From assembly GCA_022036555.1 (NCBI GenBank), contig CM039123.1:8991217-9055216 (forward strand): a DNA stretch of 64,000 nucleotides. The letters are read 5' to 3'. Below the pieces are notes generated by a model. The model saw only the letters and a list, made by a program, of their open reading frames with translations, was not told the DNA's origin and ran no database searches. The translations under genes and the position numbers were made by a program. Of the stretch, positions 1 through 11,494 are shown in pieces. The DNA is from Microstegium vimineum. Its lineage: Eukaryota; Streptophyta; Magnoliopsida; Poales; Poaceae. The stretch's first letter is position 1. Each line of letters begins with the position of its first letter.

Positions 1-36
1 CAAGAGTCAGGTGGTTATCAGCCATCGGTAAGTCAT

Positions 37-2342
37 ATGCCAATGCCACCTAATGTAAGTTGGATCGGACAATTACCGATTCAGCAGCAAGTTGTGCAGC
101 CTGAACACCAAGTGGCGAGAGCTCCGCAGTGTCATCCGGCGAGTCTTCAGAATGAAATATCGGTACATCAGCCGATAAGTACTACACCGCAATGCTCGCA
201 AGTGAATGCGCACAATGGAACATCGGTACAAAAAACCGATGAATATAATGCCACAACACAAGCCAGTGGGCGTGCAAAATTGCCCATCGGCAACTCAACC
301 GATGCATAGTACTCAGATGACTGATACTGCGCATGAGCCAATCACTACAAGCACTTCAACGTCGGGACCTGAAGTACATCAATCTACTCAACCAGTGGAT
401 GTTCAAAGTCGCCCATCGGCCAATCAGCCGATGCATAATATTCAACAGACTGGTGCCGCAAATGTGCCAATTGCCCCGACCTGTTTACCACAAAGCTATG
501 AAGACGTACATCGATTTGCTCAGCCAGTCAATGTTCAGCCAGTGCATGTGCAGGGTCAAGATGCATACTTAGCGATAAGATTGCCGAAGTGGCGAAAGAA
601 CAATTCGGTATCAAGCCTAAGGTTGATGCATACTCTTATCGGGCTCCATACCCTCCAGCTTATGATCTAATCCCCTTCCCAAATCGGTACAAAGTGCCAG
701 ATTTCGCCAAGTTTTCTGGTCGAGACGATATGTCCACAATGGAGCACATTAACCGATTCATTATCCAATGTGGGGAAGCAGCCAACAGAGATGAGTTGAG
801 GGTAAGATTGTTCTCGTCGTCATTGTCTGGATCGGCATTCAAATGGTTTATTTCATTGCCTCCGAACTCTATAATCACATGGGCGATCTAGAGGAGCAAT
901 TTCATAAATACTTCTTCACTGGCGCAAATGAAAAGAAGCTTACCGATTTGGTTAATCTGAGGCAGCGCAATGATGAATCGGTAGAAAGCTTTGTCCAAAG
1001 GCTGCAAAGTGTAAAGAACAAGTGCTATAGCTTGGTACTTGATGATCGGCAATTGTCAGATTTGGCTCTCCAGGGATTACTGCCGCACCTCAGGGGACAA
1101 ATATGCATCTCAAGAGTTTGAAAGCTTGAGCCATCTTGTGCAAAGGGTTGCCGATCAAGACACCGAAGTGTTTGAGCCCGAAGAAAATTGGGATGAAGAG
1201 GTGTCTTCAACTAAGACAGATTCGGATGAAGAAGCAAGTATCGGTTTAGTTAGATCGGTGGAGAACGAGAAGCCGATATCTTGTCTGTTCGATCAGATAG
1301 AAGCTAAGAGATGCACTTTTGACATCACCAAGGCCGATAGGATGTTTGACCTATTGCTCCAGGAAGGGAAGATTATGCTGACACATAACCAGGTAATTCC
1401 ATCGGCCAAAGAGCTCAAGAGAATCAGGTATTGCAAGTGGCACAATGCGACTTCGCACAATACCAATAACTGCAAAGTCTTTAAGCAGCAGTTGCAGTCA
1501 GGAATTGAATCTAGGTGGATTAAGTTTGAAAATTCCAAAGCCCAGAAGCCGATGAAGATCAATCAGCACCCGTTTCCCAATAATATGGTGGAAACCAGTG
1601 GAAGAATTAAAGTGCTAACATCGGAAGCTGCCAGAAAGAGCGCATCGGTGGATCTTGACCATCAAATAGCTGAACATGATGTGAAGAAGTTTGCCGATGA
1701 CAGAAAGGATAGGAGGATTGCCGATGAAAGCGATAGCAAGAAACCTCATCGGCACACACCATATGGCGTTGTAATCACGCATAGGCGACCAAGGCAAGAG
1801 TATCGGCAGTCGCGAGAGGAGCAATATCGATTGCAAGGAGGATGAAAGGCGCCAAGAGCGACATCGACATCAAGATCATTGGAGGTGTCCTTTCTTTATT
1901 CACTGTTGGGAAGAAGGCATCAAGCTATCCACTGCCGATGATTGCCCTGAATGCAACGGGCACTACTCTGCCGATCGGTTAGAAAAGAAGCCTCGTTTTG
2001 ATGATCGGGCATCCGACTGTTGCACGCCGATCAAAGGGAAGAAGTCAGCGCAATGACCGACTGGGGGGCAAGCTCAGTGCACACGACAGGCTTGGCAGAC
2101 GCATTTGTCAAAAAGAGCTTGAGGAGGCGGCAGGAGGAATTTTCTCCAGTGATCCAGACACAGGAGGTGGTGCAGACACAAGCAGTGAGAAGCGGTATCA
2201 GCCTGTCTGGAAGACTAGGCTCCCTCGATGGTGCCCCAAGGGTCTGACGAAGACTCAGAAGAGGAGGATTCAGCGCGAACGCCGAGAATATTTGTATCAC
2301 GACGATAATCCTTCAAGAAGGAAATATTCAAGCAGGCGATGA
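37..2342 (+). pseudogene. gag of the partial TR-GAG copy, many frameshifts
   Basis: The frame encodes the same retrotransposon gag as 11495-14811: a Pro/Gln-rich N-terminal part, the Retrotrans_gag core (FAKFSGRDD ... FKWFISLPP ... LEEQFHKYFF), a C-x2-H zinc-knuckle-like segment (YCKWHN) and a basic tail ending near 2342. It carries extra one-base indels near 571, 883, 1095, 1837 and 2055 that the full copy lacks. All fall in short homopolymers, so the reading frame is cut into at least six pieces. These breaks look like sequence error rather than decay, because substitutions are almost absent. Confidence 0.8.
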
Positions 2343-2624
2343 AGGCCAAAGTGCAAAGGTGGGAATCCATCGGTAAATATCAATATGTTGCCGATGGCAT
2401 AACTAGAGTTGATGGCCTTGGGCGTTTTGATCTGGGAGCGGTACTTGGTGAGCCCTGGTGTCTCGATCGTTACACTTGGGGGGCATCGGCAAACTTAGCA
2501 TGAAGAGTTTGTGCACTGGCAGCAGTTGCCGACGAGTTTATCGGCAAACAACTTGGAAGAAAGGATAGCAGTAGAAAGAATTTCGACGCATAAGATATCT
2601 TACACTCTGAAACTGGGGGGCATG

Positions 2625-3755
2625 TGTTGACACCGTTTTTTGGCGCGTGTCAATATAATCTGAGGATGGTGCCGATCGGCAAGAGGCTGGTTGCTGTTCC
2701 TTATCGACATCGGCATATTATCGGTCAAACTGCCGATAGGGGCGAGAATGTTGCTGATGAAGAGACTTGTTGCCGATGGAGGTGGGAAGACTTGATGAAG
2801 GCAAAGGTCAGCTTGCCGATGAGAAGCCAGTGACGATGGAAACTGGAGGTTTCGGGTGTTGCCGATGCCGATTGCCGATAAGGATGATTGGTGAAATCAA
2901 GTCGCCTGGGCTGCAAAGTTGCTATTGCCGATTACCGATAAGGAGATGTACTGATTGCGATGTTGCCGATTGCGATCGGGGAATATTGCCGATACCGATG
3001 CCGATGAGTACAGGTTGACTTAGGGCTTGGTGACAGCAGAAGATCACCGGTGGCCAAAGAAGGAAGTCGCGGATTGGAGGGATCTGCGATGGAAAGTTTC
3101 CATCGAAGGAAAGATGTAAGGAAACTGGTGATTTTATGCCAGAATTATTATAGTAGTTTGAGTCCGACTCTTGCATGAGTCATTTTATTCCCTTAATAAT
3201 AGTAGAATCTGTTTAGGAAGATATTATTGTTTTAGATCCGGCTCCTGTGCGAGTCAGTTTCCTTAAGGTTAGGAGTTTTTGTTAGGAAAGGTACGAGTCG
3301 TATCTATGTACAACTCTCCATGCGGGGAGTATAAATAGGTACCTAGGGGTGCTGTAAACAAAGATATCCAAGCATATCAACCAAATCAATTACTTTTTAT
3401 CTTACTTTTACCGCAATTTACCTTTATTATGCATTAGTTATAGCTTAACGAGTTCTTCAAGCTTTCGACGGGCTGCATCACCTGATCTCCGTCAAAATCC
3501 TTGCTAGTTCGCGTGGGGAGTACCTCTAGGCTTTGGCAATCCGGGCGCATCGCTGTTTGCCTCGTCTAGCTCTGCTCTAAGTTATCCGTGATCAATCTGA
3601 GCCTTGACGTCCGGGTGCATCGCTGTCGTCTCGTTCAGTTTGTCATAGTTATCATCCTTGTCGATTGATTGGTCAAATCGACTGGCACGCCCTCGACATC
3701 GAGCTTTGGGTAATAGCCCGAGGTGTTCACAGATCTGACGTTTTTTGTGTCAACA
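2625..3755 (+). repeat. 3' LTR of the partial TR-GAG copy
   Basis: The LTR starts TGTTGACACC and ends GTGTCAACA, which form an inverted repeat. It is preceded by the purine-rich tract gaaactgggggg. It carries a TATAAATA box near 3330 and about a dozen GCCGAT hexamers, several of them damaged by a missing C. It lines up with the two LTRs at 10311 and 15092. At the one site where those two differ near the middle (gatggaggtg against gatggagtg) it follows the 5' LTR form. Confidence 0.85.
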
Positions 3756-5387
3756 GAACACATATTTAGTCCTTCTCAAGTACTTAAGGATATTTTTAAC
3801 AAGTGTCCAGTGACTCTCACCTAGATCAGCTTGGTACCTGCTCGCAACACTTAGAGCATATGAGACATTTGGGTGAGTACATATCATGGTGTACAGGATG
3901 GAACCAATAGCCAAAGCATATGGAACCTTACTCATGCGCTTCCACTCATAAGCTATCGAAGGACAATAGTTCTTGCTAAAACGCATACATGTGACATAGG
4001 CAAGAACCTTTTCTTGGACTATTCCATGTTGAACCGTTTCAACACCTTATCAATGTACGTATCTTGGCTTAATCCTATAAGCCTCTTTGATCTATCTCTG
4101 TAGATTTTGATGACCAAAATGTATGTTGCTTCTCCTAAATCCTTCATAGAAAAAGTGTTATTCAGTGAAGTCTTTTAGATTGCAACATAGGAATGTCATT
4201 CCCAATCAACAGTATGTCATCCACATACAAGATTAGAAACCTAACAGCGCTCCCACTTTCCTTTTTATAAACACAAGGTTCTTCTTCATTCTGACGGAAG
4301 CCAAACCTTTGAGTACTTTATCAAAACGAATGTTTCAACTTCGAGATGCTTGCTTTAACCCTAAATGGATTTCTGAAGTTTACATATTTTTCCAGCATTA
4401 TTAGGATCAACAAAATCCTCAAACTGTATCATATACACGTCCTCTTCCAAATTTCTATTGAGAAAGGCTGTTTTAACATCCACCTGCAAATCTCATAATC
4501 GAATATAAGCAACTATTGCTAGAATGACCCAAATAGATTTAAGCATAGCTACGGCGAGAATGCCTCATCGTAGTCAACTTCTTGAACTTACTGAAAACCC
4601 TTTGCAACAAGTAGAGCTTTATAGACGTGAATGTTTCCATCCATATCCTTTTTCTTTTTATAGATCCATTTGCACTCTATAGGATAAAACCCTATCAGGC
4701 GGGTCAACCAAGTTCCAAACTTGATTATCTCCCATGAAATCTATCTCGGATCTCATGACACTTTTCCATTTCTAGGAATCTAGGTCATCATTGCTTCCGC
4801 GCATGTCACAAGTTCGTCATATCTAACAATAACACTTCTCCACGTGCCTCAGGGATTCTTGCTGGCCTTCGTGGTTGTGGCGCTATTTCTATTGCCAAAG
4901 GTATCTCAACTTGTTCTGCTACATTAGCATCACTCATAGAGTTTCTCCCCATTGGCTCATCTTGAACTTCTTCAAGATACACCTTTTGTCCACTTTTCTC
5001 TCTTTTGAGAAACTCTTTCTCTAAGAAACACTGTTCCAAGCAACAAAACTTTGCCCTCTTGATCGATGGTAGAAGTAATACCATAAAGTTTCCTTTGGAT
5101 ATCCCATGTAAAAGCAAAAGCATTTGTCTGACTTGGGTGTTATTTTTTTCTGAATCAGTCGTTTGACATTTTAACTTCACACCCCCAAATTTTTTAGAAA
5201 AGACAAATAGTACTCTTACTAGTCCACATCTCATATGGGGTCTTAACTATGAAAATTAGACGATACCCTATTCAATGTGAAAGTGACTGTTTCTAGAGCA
5301 CATCCCCAAAACGATAGTGGTAGGTTGACTGGCTCATAATAGACCGAAAACCATGTCCAACAAAGTCCAATTACATCGCTCAGACAC
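3756..5387 (-). pseudogene. Duplicate copy of copia pol fragment (RT and integrase end)
   Basis: On the minus strand this reads as the copia pol segment also present at 16225-17858. It includes the RT palm region with the YVDD box (around 4190-4220), the VDVKTAFLN segment (around 4450-4490) and the end of integrase with LPLSFWGCALETVTFTLNRV (around 5270-5330). It has many more one-base changes than the other copy, and homopolymers replace other dinucleotides. The protein survives only in short pieces. It is a copied segment, not an independent element. Confidence 0.75.
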
Positions 5388-6123
5388 TGTTGACTTTTAT
5401 CATTACCAAGAACAGAGATTCCCCAATGGCCCAAAAATGTATGGTATGTAATTCCGTCTTTAGCAACTAGCCACTATCTTTTACCTTATACTCCCTTTCA
5501 TGGAACTAGGGTTTTCATCCCCCTTATAGAGTAGGAATAATTAATGGTATTATGAAATATTCTATTTTAGGTGGAGTAGGTAGAAAAAAATAATGATGGA
5601 TATGAAAATTTAAAAAAACAATTGAGATTCGCAGCGGGCAGATTAAAACACCATTTTAGCATTTTACCTAGAGTATTCCGGTTGTCGATTTTATTTTTAC
5701 AATAGGAAAGGGTTTGTTAAATGATAATCTATAGATTAATAAATGTATGAAATGAATGAAGGGTTAACCCAACCAGAACCTTTCTCATACGAGGGTAAGT
5801 CACATGTAAAATTTTTTATATGATAAGGGGGAATTGACCAGTATCATAAATAAAGATAAAGTTCTTGAGCACCTTTTCCTCAAGCGTGCCAATCAAGTAA
5901 TAAAAAAAATAACCCTAAAAAAATTTTAGCTACCGTCAAAGCTCGTTTTGGCAAGTTCATCAGCAATCTCGTTAAGTAATGACCAAAGTTCACAACCACA
6001 AGGGTCCCTGAAAAGGTGGTTGAGTTAGAAAACCCCGATATAAAAAATTCCCCAAACCCGGGAATCCCTCCCCCTAAAAACTAACGGGGGGAGGGCCACA
6101 GAAAACCCATAGACCCGTCATGT
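5388..6123. repeat. Noisy duplicate of the LTR-like repeat at 17859-18646
   Basis: It starts TGTTGAC directly after copia integrase, as at 17859, and follows the same sequence to tcatgt at 6123. Alignment by eye needs an indel or substitution every few bases. Typical changes are aaataaataatg becoming aaaaaaataatg and cctagcaatggcacc becoming ccccaatggccc. Homology stops abruptly at 6123. Confidence 0.7.
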
Positions 6124-7738
6124 ACTCTTCCCAAAACAAATACTTTATTTTGCAATCAAAATAAATACCCCATACAGCAGTTATACCGTTTGCCATTTGT
6201 AACATGTTGAGGTAGCTGCTGCAAAATCTTGGACAAGCAGATACATACAAAATTTCACTGGCGCCCTTATGTACAACCTGCTGCCGGAACAAGAGAAATG
6301 TTTATGTTTACGAAGTTTTTGTTTCTGTAAGCGACAGAATGTGTGGAGCTGTCTCCAAATGTGAAAGGACTGGAAAGACGACTGTCTGACTGGTGAGGCG
6401 CGGACGGGTCGATGATTCGTACACTGTTGCGCATTAATTTATTGAGACTTGATTTGAGTGCGCCTTCTTTGATGTGAAATGCTCTGTCGTTTAACCGAAT
6501 CAAACAACGGTCGCCATTTGGAAGGGTTTTTGGGATAAGGACGTGTGCTTTAGTTATGAATTGATCAAACTGAACTCAAAAAGTAATGCACTGGTTAACA
6601 TGTACTTTTTTTTTTGCGTTTGGTTAACGTGTACTATAAGGCTTAAATAATACCAGTATTTGGCATAAGCCAAAGTGATCACATAAAAAATGCAATCACC
6701 AAACGGTCAACGCGTAAGAGATCATATACATGTTCCAAAGTCGAGGAAGTTACATGTATATAATTCTCCATCGGACGGCTAAGAAACATGCGGCAGACCA
6801 AATAAGATAAATTTAGTTTAAACCCTTTTTACAGATTAATGTAAACTCATCCAAATGTAAACTTATCTATATGTTCCCTCCGTCGGTTAATATATATGGG
6901 ACATGTTCTCTGGTAAGAAAAAAAAATACTTCAAATATATATTTGAATTTGATTTATTGGATATTTAGACAAATTCAGTGATATTTTAATCCAAAAAATA
7001 AAGATATTTATAATAGGCACATACATGTCTGATCTTTTTATTCCCATAAGCATAATAATAAGACTAATGCAAACATATCAATCATATGAACAGATAATTG
7101 AAGATAGAAATTAGGTTACACCCTAAACGGACCTGAACTAAAAACAATTGAGGCATAATTGCTTGGTTAAATCATGATGAAGTTTGTTCGAGGTAGTCAA
7201 CCAAAAGTTGACATAGGGTGGAGGAAACCATATAGTCGACCCCACACACCGTGAATAGGAACGTCATCGAAAAGTAGTCAGACTTATTGCCAGAAATAGA
7301 GAGCGAGTGAGAGGTAGTCACACTGTTTGCCTGGATGGGAGCAAGTATATAACATCCCACAAATTCCCTAAGTTAATAATCCTATATTTTTAAAACTTTT
7401 GATCAAATCTTGTATGTTGCGCGATCATTTTAAGATAAGATCCCTAGTTGCCAGTTTGCCACATATGCTACTCTTGCTACCATAGTTGTGCATATGCATT
7501 AAAAAATACAACTATGATAGTTGCTTCTTCTTGGTTTTTATGACTGTTAATAAGTAATCAAACACCACACAACTAGTACCATGTAACTTGAAAGTGCTTG
7601 AATCTTAAAGAAAACTAGCAAATAAAGCTAGTAGGATGACCGTAGTGACTACCTAATATGTATATATGGGCATACATGTATATGGAAGGAGGAAATAAAA
7701 TAGAATAGGAATAGAAATAGAGAAGTGAAGGGACCAAC
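6124..7738. other. Unassigned intergenic DNA with a Stowaway-like fragment
   Basis: I see no supportable gene. The only recognisable piece is ccctccgtcggttaatatatatgggac near 6885, which resembles one end of a Stowaway/mariner-type MITE. No matching second end with a TA duplication was found. ORFs here are short and lack known motifs. Confidence 0.4.
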
Positions 7739-8604
7739 TGTTGACATCAAACGTGGCAAACAGATAAACCTGCAAGCGCACAACTGTCAAGGTAGTTTTC
7801 ACCCGAGAGTATTCTAGGGTATCGATTTCCACGGGGAACATGAGTGAGCTTAACAAAGAACTAAGTTTGTCCTATGACACAAGGGTATGTCATAGATTGG
7901 GTAGAGAGGATTCCCATGGCTATGAAACTAGTTTGATAAGGTAGAAACAAAGGTTGTTCACTGCAGGTCACTAAGTCATTTAGCAACATAAAGGGATGAG
8001 AAGGGTGCTAAACCACCTAGATCAAGAAGACCTACGTTCAAAGAACTTATTTGAACATGGTGGAATCAAATGGTAGATAGGGTTATCACCACCTACTAGC
8101 TACCACAAACAAACCGTTGAACAAACGCAAACACAGTAAGCATAAAGCCTAGACACCACGTTTATACTATATCTTAGTACTCAAATCCAGATCTCGTTGA
8201 AATTGATTAGACCATCGGGTTAAGGGTGGTGAACCAATGAACAACTAAAGTAAATACTTTACTAGAACTAAAGATCCAATACCATAAAGGAATCTTAGAT
8301 GCTTACTTACAAAGAAGGTCACATCCGCCGAGGCACAACATGGAGGAGATTCCTGACAGGCCCGGACTTCCTCCAGACTCTCCTCACTCTCTCCCTATTT
8401 TCTAAGCTACTAAAAGAGTAGGGCTTCACCTAGTGTAGAATGAGTAGCTCTCCTTGGTGTCTTGAATGAGGGAGAGACGATCTCTATTCATAGGAGAGGT
8501 GGAGTAGGGGCTATTCCACCGCCATGTCAGCGATCTAGGTTGTAGGGATATGGGGAAGCTATGCTAGCTGGAAAACAAAAATTTTGACCCCATAAACCAG
8601 GCTG
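7739..8604 (-). repeat. Degenerate LTR-like repeat (family D, copy 1)
   Basis: The segment starts TGTTGACATC like the repeat at 17859 and shares short landmarks with 40500-41200, including gagtattctagggtatcg and the phrase tatcaccacct. The related copies have TATA boxes on the minus strand, so this is probably an LTR remnant of a gypsy-type element in minus orientation. The right boundary is uncertain. Confidence 0.4.
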
Positions 8605-9776
8605 CTAGTTATAGATCATGGGATTACCACTAGACGCGCAGGTGCAGCGGAAGCGACTCGATGTAGTCGTGCGCGTCGCAGCAGTGTCGTGTAGTTGCGA
8701 GGTCGTCTGTCCGTTCGTCCCCTCCATGCGATTTGTCCTTGTGCTCCAGATGCAACACATACGAGGTATCCCACACGTACAGGGAGGAAGCATTGCGCCT
8801 CCGGACTGCTAGGTCTGAGAGGAGCAGTAGGTGCGAGCGTGGGGAGGCGACGTTGGCTATGAAAAGGCATGGGATAAACCTATCCACGTGCCCACCCCTT
8901 GCTTATATAGGCATCCTAACAAGCTCCCGCATTGGAGGCCCATTAGTAACCCTAGTCCTGGTCTAATTCAGGTCCAACCTGAATTAGGCTTCTAGCCCCT
9001 TAAGCATGCGACCCTATGGGCTCACGCACACCTAGAGATGGTCTGAGTACTTTTACTCGACCAATAGTTGATAGTGATATCTAGCAAGGTGTGTCAACTC
9101 CTATGCATACACAAAGATCATATAAGACGAACCACCAAAAAAACACATACATGTTATTCCTTTGCCTCATGATATTTGGTCCAACTAGTAGTTTAACACT
9201 TAACCCAAGCACGACCATAGCATTTCTTAATCCAATCATTCGAGTGGTCCAGTGATATTTCTCTCACATGGAGAGTGGAAAATTCTATCTTGATTGACTA
9301 TTTCTCACAACATGTTTCCCGACAAACCCGAAAGCCACCTTTATAACTACCCTATCACATAATAGAGTTTGGTAGTCCCTAAGTAAGTCGTTTCACATCT
9401 TGAGTACATACGACAATCTCAGGTCTAAGGACACAACATATATGATGTGTAAAAAGACAATCTCATGTTGGGGCAGTCCAGCCCCATGTCACACATGTGC
9501 CCACATTATTAGTTTGACATCTCTATGTCTATGACTTGTGAAACATAGTCATCAACTAATAATGTGCTGATCTAATATTCATGTGTGTCCTTGCACGAAC
9601 TCTAATCAGGGACAACTTTAGAATAACCATACAAGTAAAAGAGTTTCACAAACAATTCACATAATTGCTAATCGATATAGGTTACCTTTAATGGATATTC
9701 AATGAACTCATAACATGTCATGGATACAAGGAAATATAATCATCTCTATGATTACCTCTAGGGAATACTCTCAATA
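8605..9776 (-). repeat. 3' LTR of the host Ty1/copia element
   Basis: Reading the minus strand, RNase H is followed by a polypurine tract (agtgggagat, 9777-9787) and then tattgagagtattcc, which starts the LTR at 9776. A CTATATAAG promoter-like box lies at 8902-8910 on the minus strand and a GC-rich leader follows it. The left end near 8605 is a guess because no clear terminal CA or target duplication could be fixed. The matching 5' LTR was not identified. Confidence 0.6.
8902..8910 (-). promoter_or_regulatory. TATA box in copia LTR
   Basis: The minus strand reads CTATATAAG about 870 bases inside the LTR, at a U3/R-like position. Position and sequence suggest a Pol II TATA box; there is no expression evidence. 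Confidence 0.4.
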
Positions 9777-9787
9777 ATCTCCCACTT
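9777..9787 (-). other. Polypurine tract of the copia element
   Basis: The minus strand reads a purine-rich stretch ending in gtgggagat directly next to the LTR start. This is the expected plus-strand primer site of a copia element. Confidence 0.6.
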
Positions 9788-9828
9788 GCACTAGAGTTAA
9801 TCTCGAAGATATCTAATACCCATAGCTC

Positions 9829-10310
9829 TCATGTGCGCCTCATGTTAGGCTGTGGAAGAGCCTTTGCCAAAGGATATGCAGCATTCAAATCCATGTGTAT
9901 CTTGCATATCTTGATCTTATGTCGATTGATGAACTCTTGAATGAGATGAAATTTCCGCAGTACATGTTTGTTCTTTTGGTGATTCCTAGGCTCCTTAGCC
10001 TGCAAAATCGCCCCATTGTTGTCACAATGTAGATTCAATGGGCTAGATGCATTCGGAAACACATCAAGCACAATGAGAAACCTCCTCATCCAAACATCTT
10101 CCTTTGCTACGCCAGAAGCTACAGTGTACTCGGCTTCTGTTGTAGAATCGGTCACAGTCTCCTTCTTGGAACTTTTCCAACTTACACCACCACCATTTAT
10201 TGTGAATACAAAACCTGATCGAGACTGTGAATCATCCGTGTCAGTTTGGAAGCTGGCATAGGTGTAACCATTTACAACGAGCTCCTCCTCACCTCCATAG
10301 ATTAGGAACA
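9829..10310 (-). pseudogene. Ty1/copia RNase H fragment
   Basis: The minus-strand frame encodes the copia-type RNase H. It shows FLIYGGEEELVVNGYTYASF at the start, then VSWKSSKKETVTDSTTEAEY, LHCDNNGAI and EPRNHQKNKHVLRKFHLI. The usual YTDASF aspartate is replaced (YTYASF), and the C-terminal DPLTKPLP-like motif reads YPLAKALP, so activity is doubtful. It joins the RT part at 16225 once the gypsy insertion at 10311-16224 is removed, because one GAACA duplicate lies on each side. It is an old, interrupted copy. Confidence 0.85.
10306..10310. repeat. Left target-site duplication GAACA
   Basis: GAACA directly precedes the 5' LTR at 10311 and recurs at 16225-16229 directly after the 3' LTR. A 5-bp duplication is what a gypsy or copia integrase leaves. 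Confidence 0.9.
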
Positions 10311-11443
10311 TGTTGACACCGTTTTTTGGCGCATGTCAATATAATCTGAGGATGGTGCCGATCGGCAAGAGGCTGGTTGCTGTTCCTTATCGACATCGGC
10401 ATATTATCGGTCAAACTGCCGATAGGGGCGAGAATGTTGCTGATGAAGAGACTTGTTGCCGATGGAGGTGGGAAGACTTGATGAAGGCAAAGGTCAGCTT
10501 GCCGATGAGAAGCCAGTGACGATGGAAACTGGAGGTTTCGGGTGTTGCCGATGCCGATTGCCGATAAGGATGATTGGTGAAATCAAGTCGCCTGGGCTGC
10601 AAAGTTGCTATTGCCGATTACCGATAAGGAGATGTACTGATTGCCGATGTTGCCGATTGCCGATCGGGGAATATTGCCGATACCGATGCCGATGAGTACA
10701 GGTTGACTTAGGGCTTGGTGACAGCAGAAGATCACCGGTGGCCAAAGAAGGAAGTCGCGGATTGGAGGGATCTGCCGATGGAAAGTTTCCATCGAAGGAA
10801 AGATGTAAGGAAACTGGTGATTTTATGCCAGAATTATTATAGTAGTTTGAGTCCGACTCTTGCATGAGTCATTTTATTCCCTTAATAATAGTAGAATCTG
10901 TTTAGGAAGATATTATTGTTTTAGATCCGGCTCCTGTGCGAGTCAGTTTCCTTAAGGTTAGGAGTTTTTGTTAGGAAAGGTACGAGTCGTATCTATGTAC
11001 AACTCTCCATGCGGGAGTATAAATAGGTACCTAGGGTGCTGTAAACAAAGATATCCAAGCATATCAACCAAATCAATTACTTTTTATCTTACTTTTACCG
11101 CAATTTACCTTTATTATGCATTAGTTATAGCTTAACGAGTTCTTCAAGCTTTCGACGGGCTGCATCACCCTGATCTCCGTCAAAATCCTTGCTAGTTCCG
11201 CGTGGGAGTACCTCTAGGCTTTGGCAATCCAGGCGCATCGCTGTTTGCCTCGTCTAGCTCTGCTCTAAGTTATCCGTGATCAATCTGAGCCTTGACGTCC
11301 GGGCGCATCGCTGTCGTCTCGTTCAGTTTGTCATAGTTATCATCCTTGTCGATTGATTGGTCAAATCGACTGGCACGCCCTCGACATCGAGCTTTGGGTA
11401 ATAGCCCGAGGTGTTCACAGATCTAACGTTTTTTGTGTCAACA
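10311..11443 (+). repeat. 5' LTR of TR-GAG element
   Basis: The LTR is 1133 bp and runs from TGTTGACACC to GTGTCAACA. By hand count it contains 14 plus-strand GCCGAT hexamers, mostly in the first 460 bases, followed by an AT-richer half with a TATAAATA box. The sequence after it is cctcttttggcatgctcggtggg, in which I could not match a primer-binding site to a specific tRNA. Confidence 0.9.
11018..11025 (+). promoter_or_regulatory. LTR TATA box
   Basis: TATAAATA lies in gcgggag-TATAAATA-ggtacc, 708 bases into the LTR. It is repeated at 15798-15805 in the 3' LTR. It is the likely Pol II promoter core of the element. Confidence 0.65.
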
Positions 11444-11494
11444 CCTCTTTTGGCATGCTCGGTGGGACCGATTATACAAATCTACACATCCGGC

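Larger units (their letters stand above)
1..3755 (+). mobile_element. Partial second copy of the TR-GAG gypsy element (5' part beyond window)
   Basis: This is the 3' part of a gypsy-type LTR element and is cut by the window edge. It matches 12471-16224 almost base for base. The differences I see are one-base gains or losses in short runs, for example tagcgata at 571 against tagccgata in the other copy, and cagggga at 1095 against caggga. It contains a broken gag gene, a short spacer and a 3' LTR. It is followed by GAACA and the same copia sequence that follows the full copy at 16225. It is therefore a copied segment, or an assembly duplicate, rather than an independent insertion. Confidence 0.85.
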
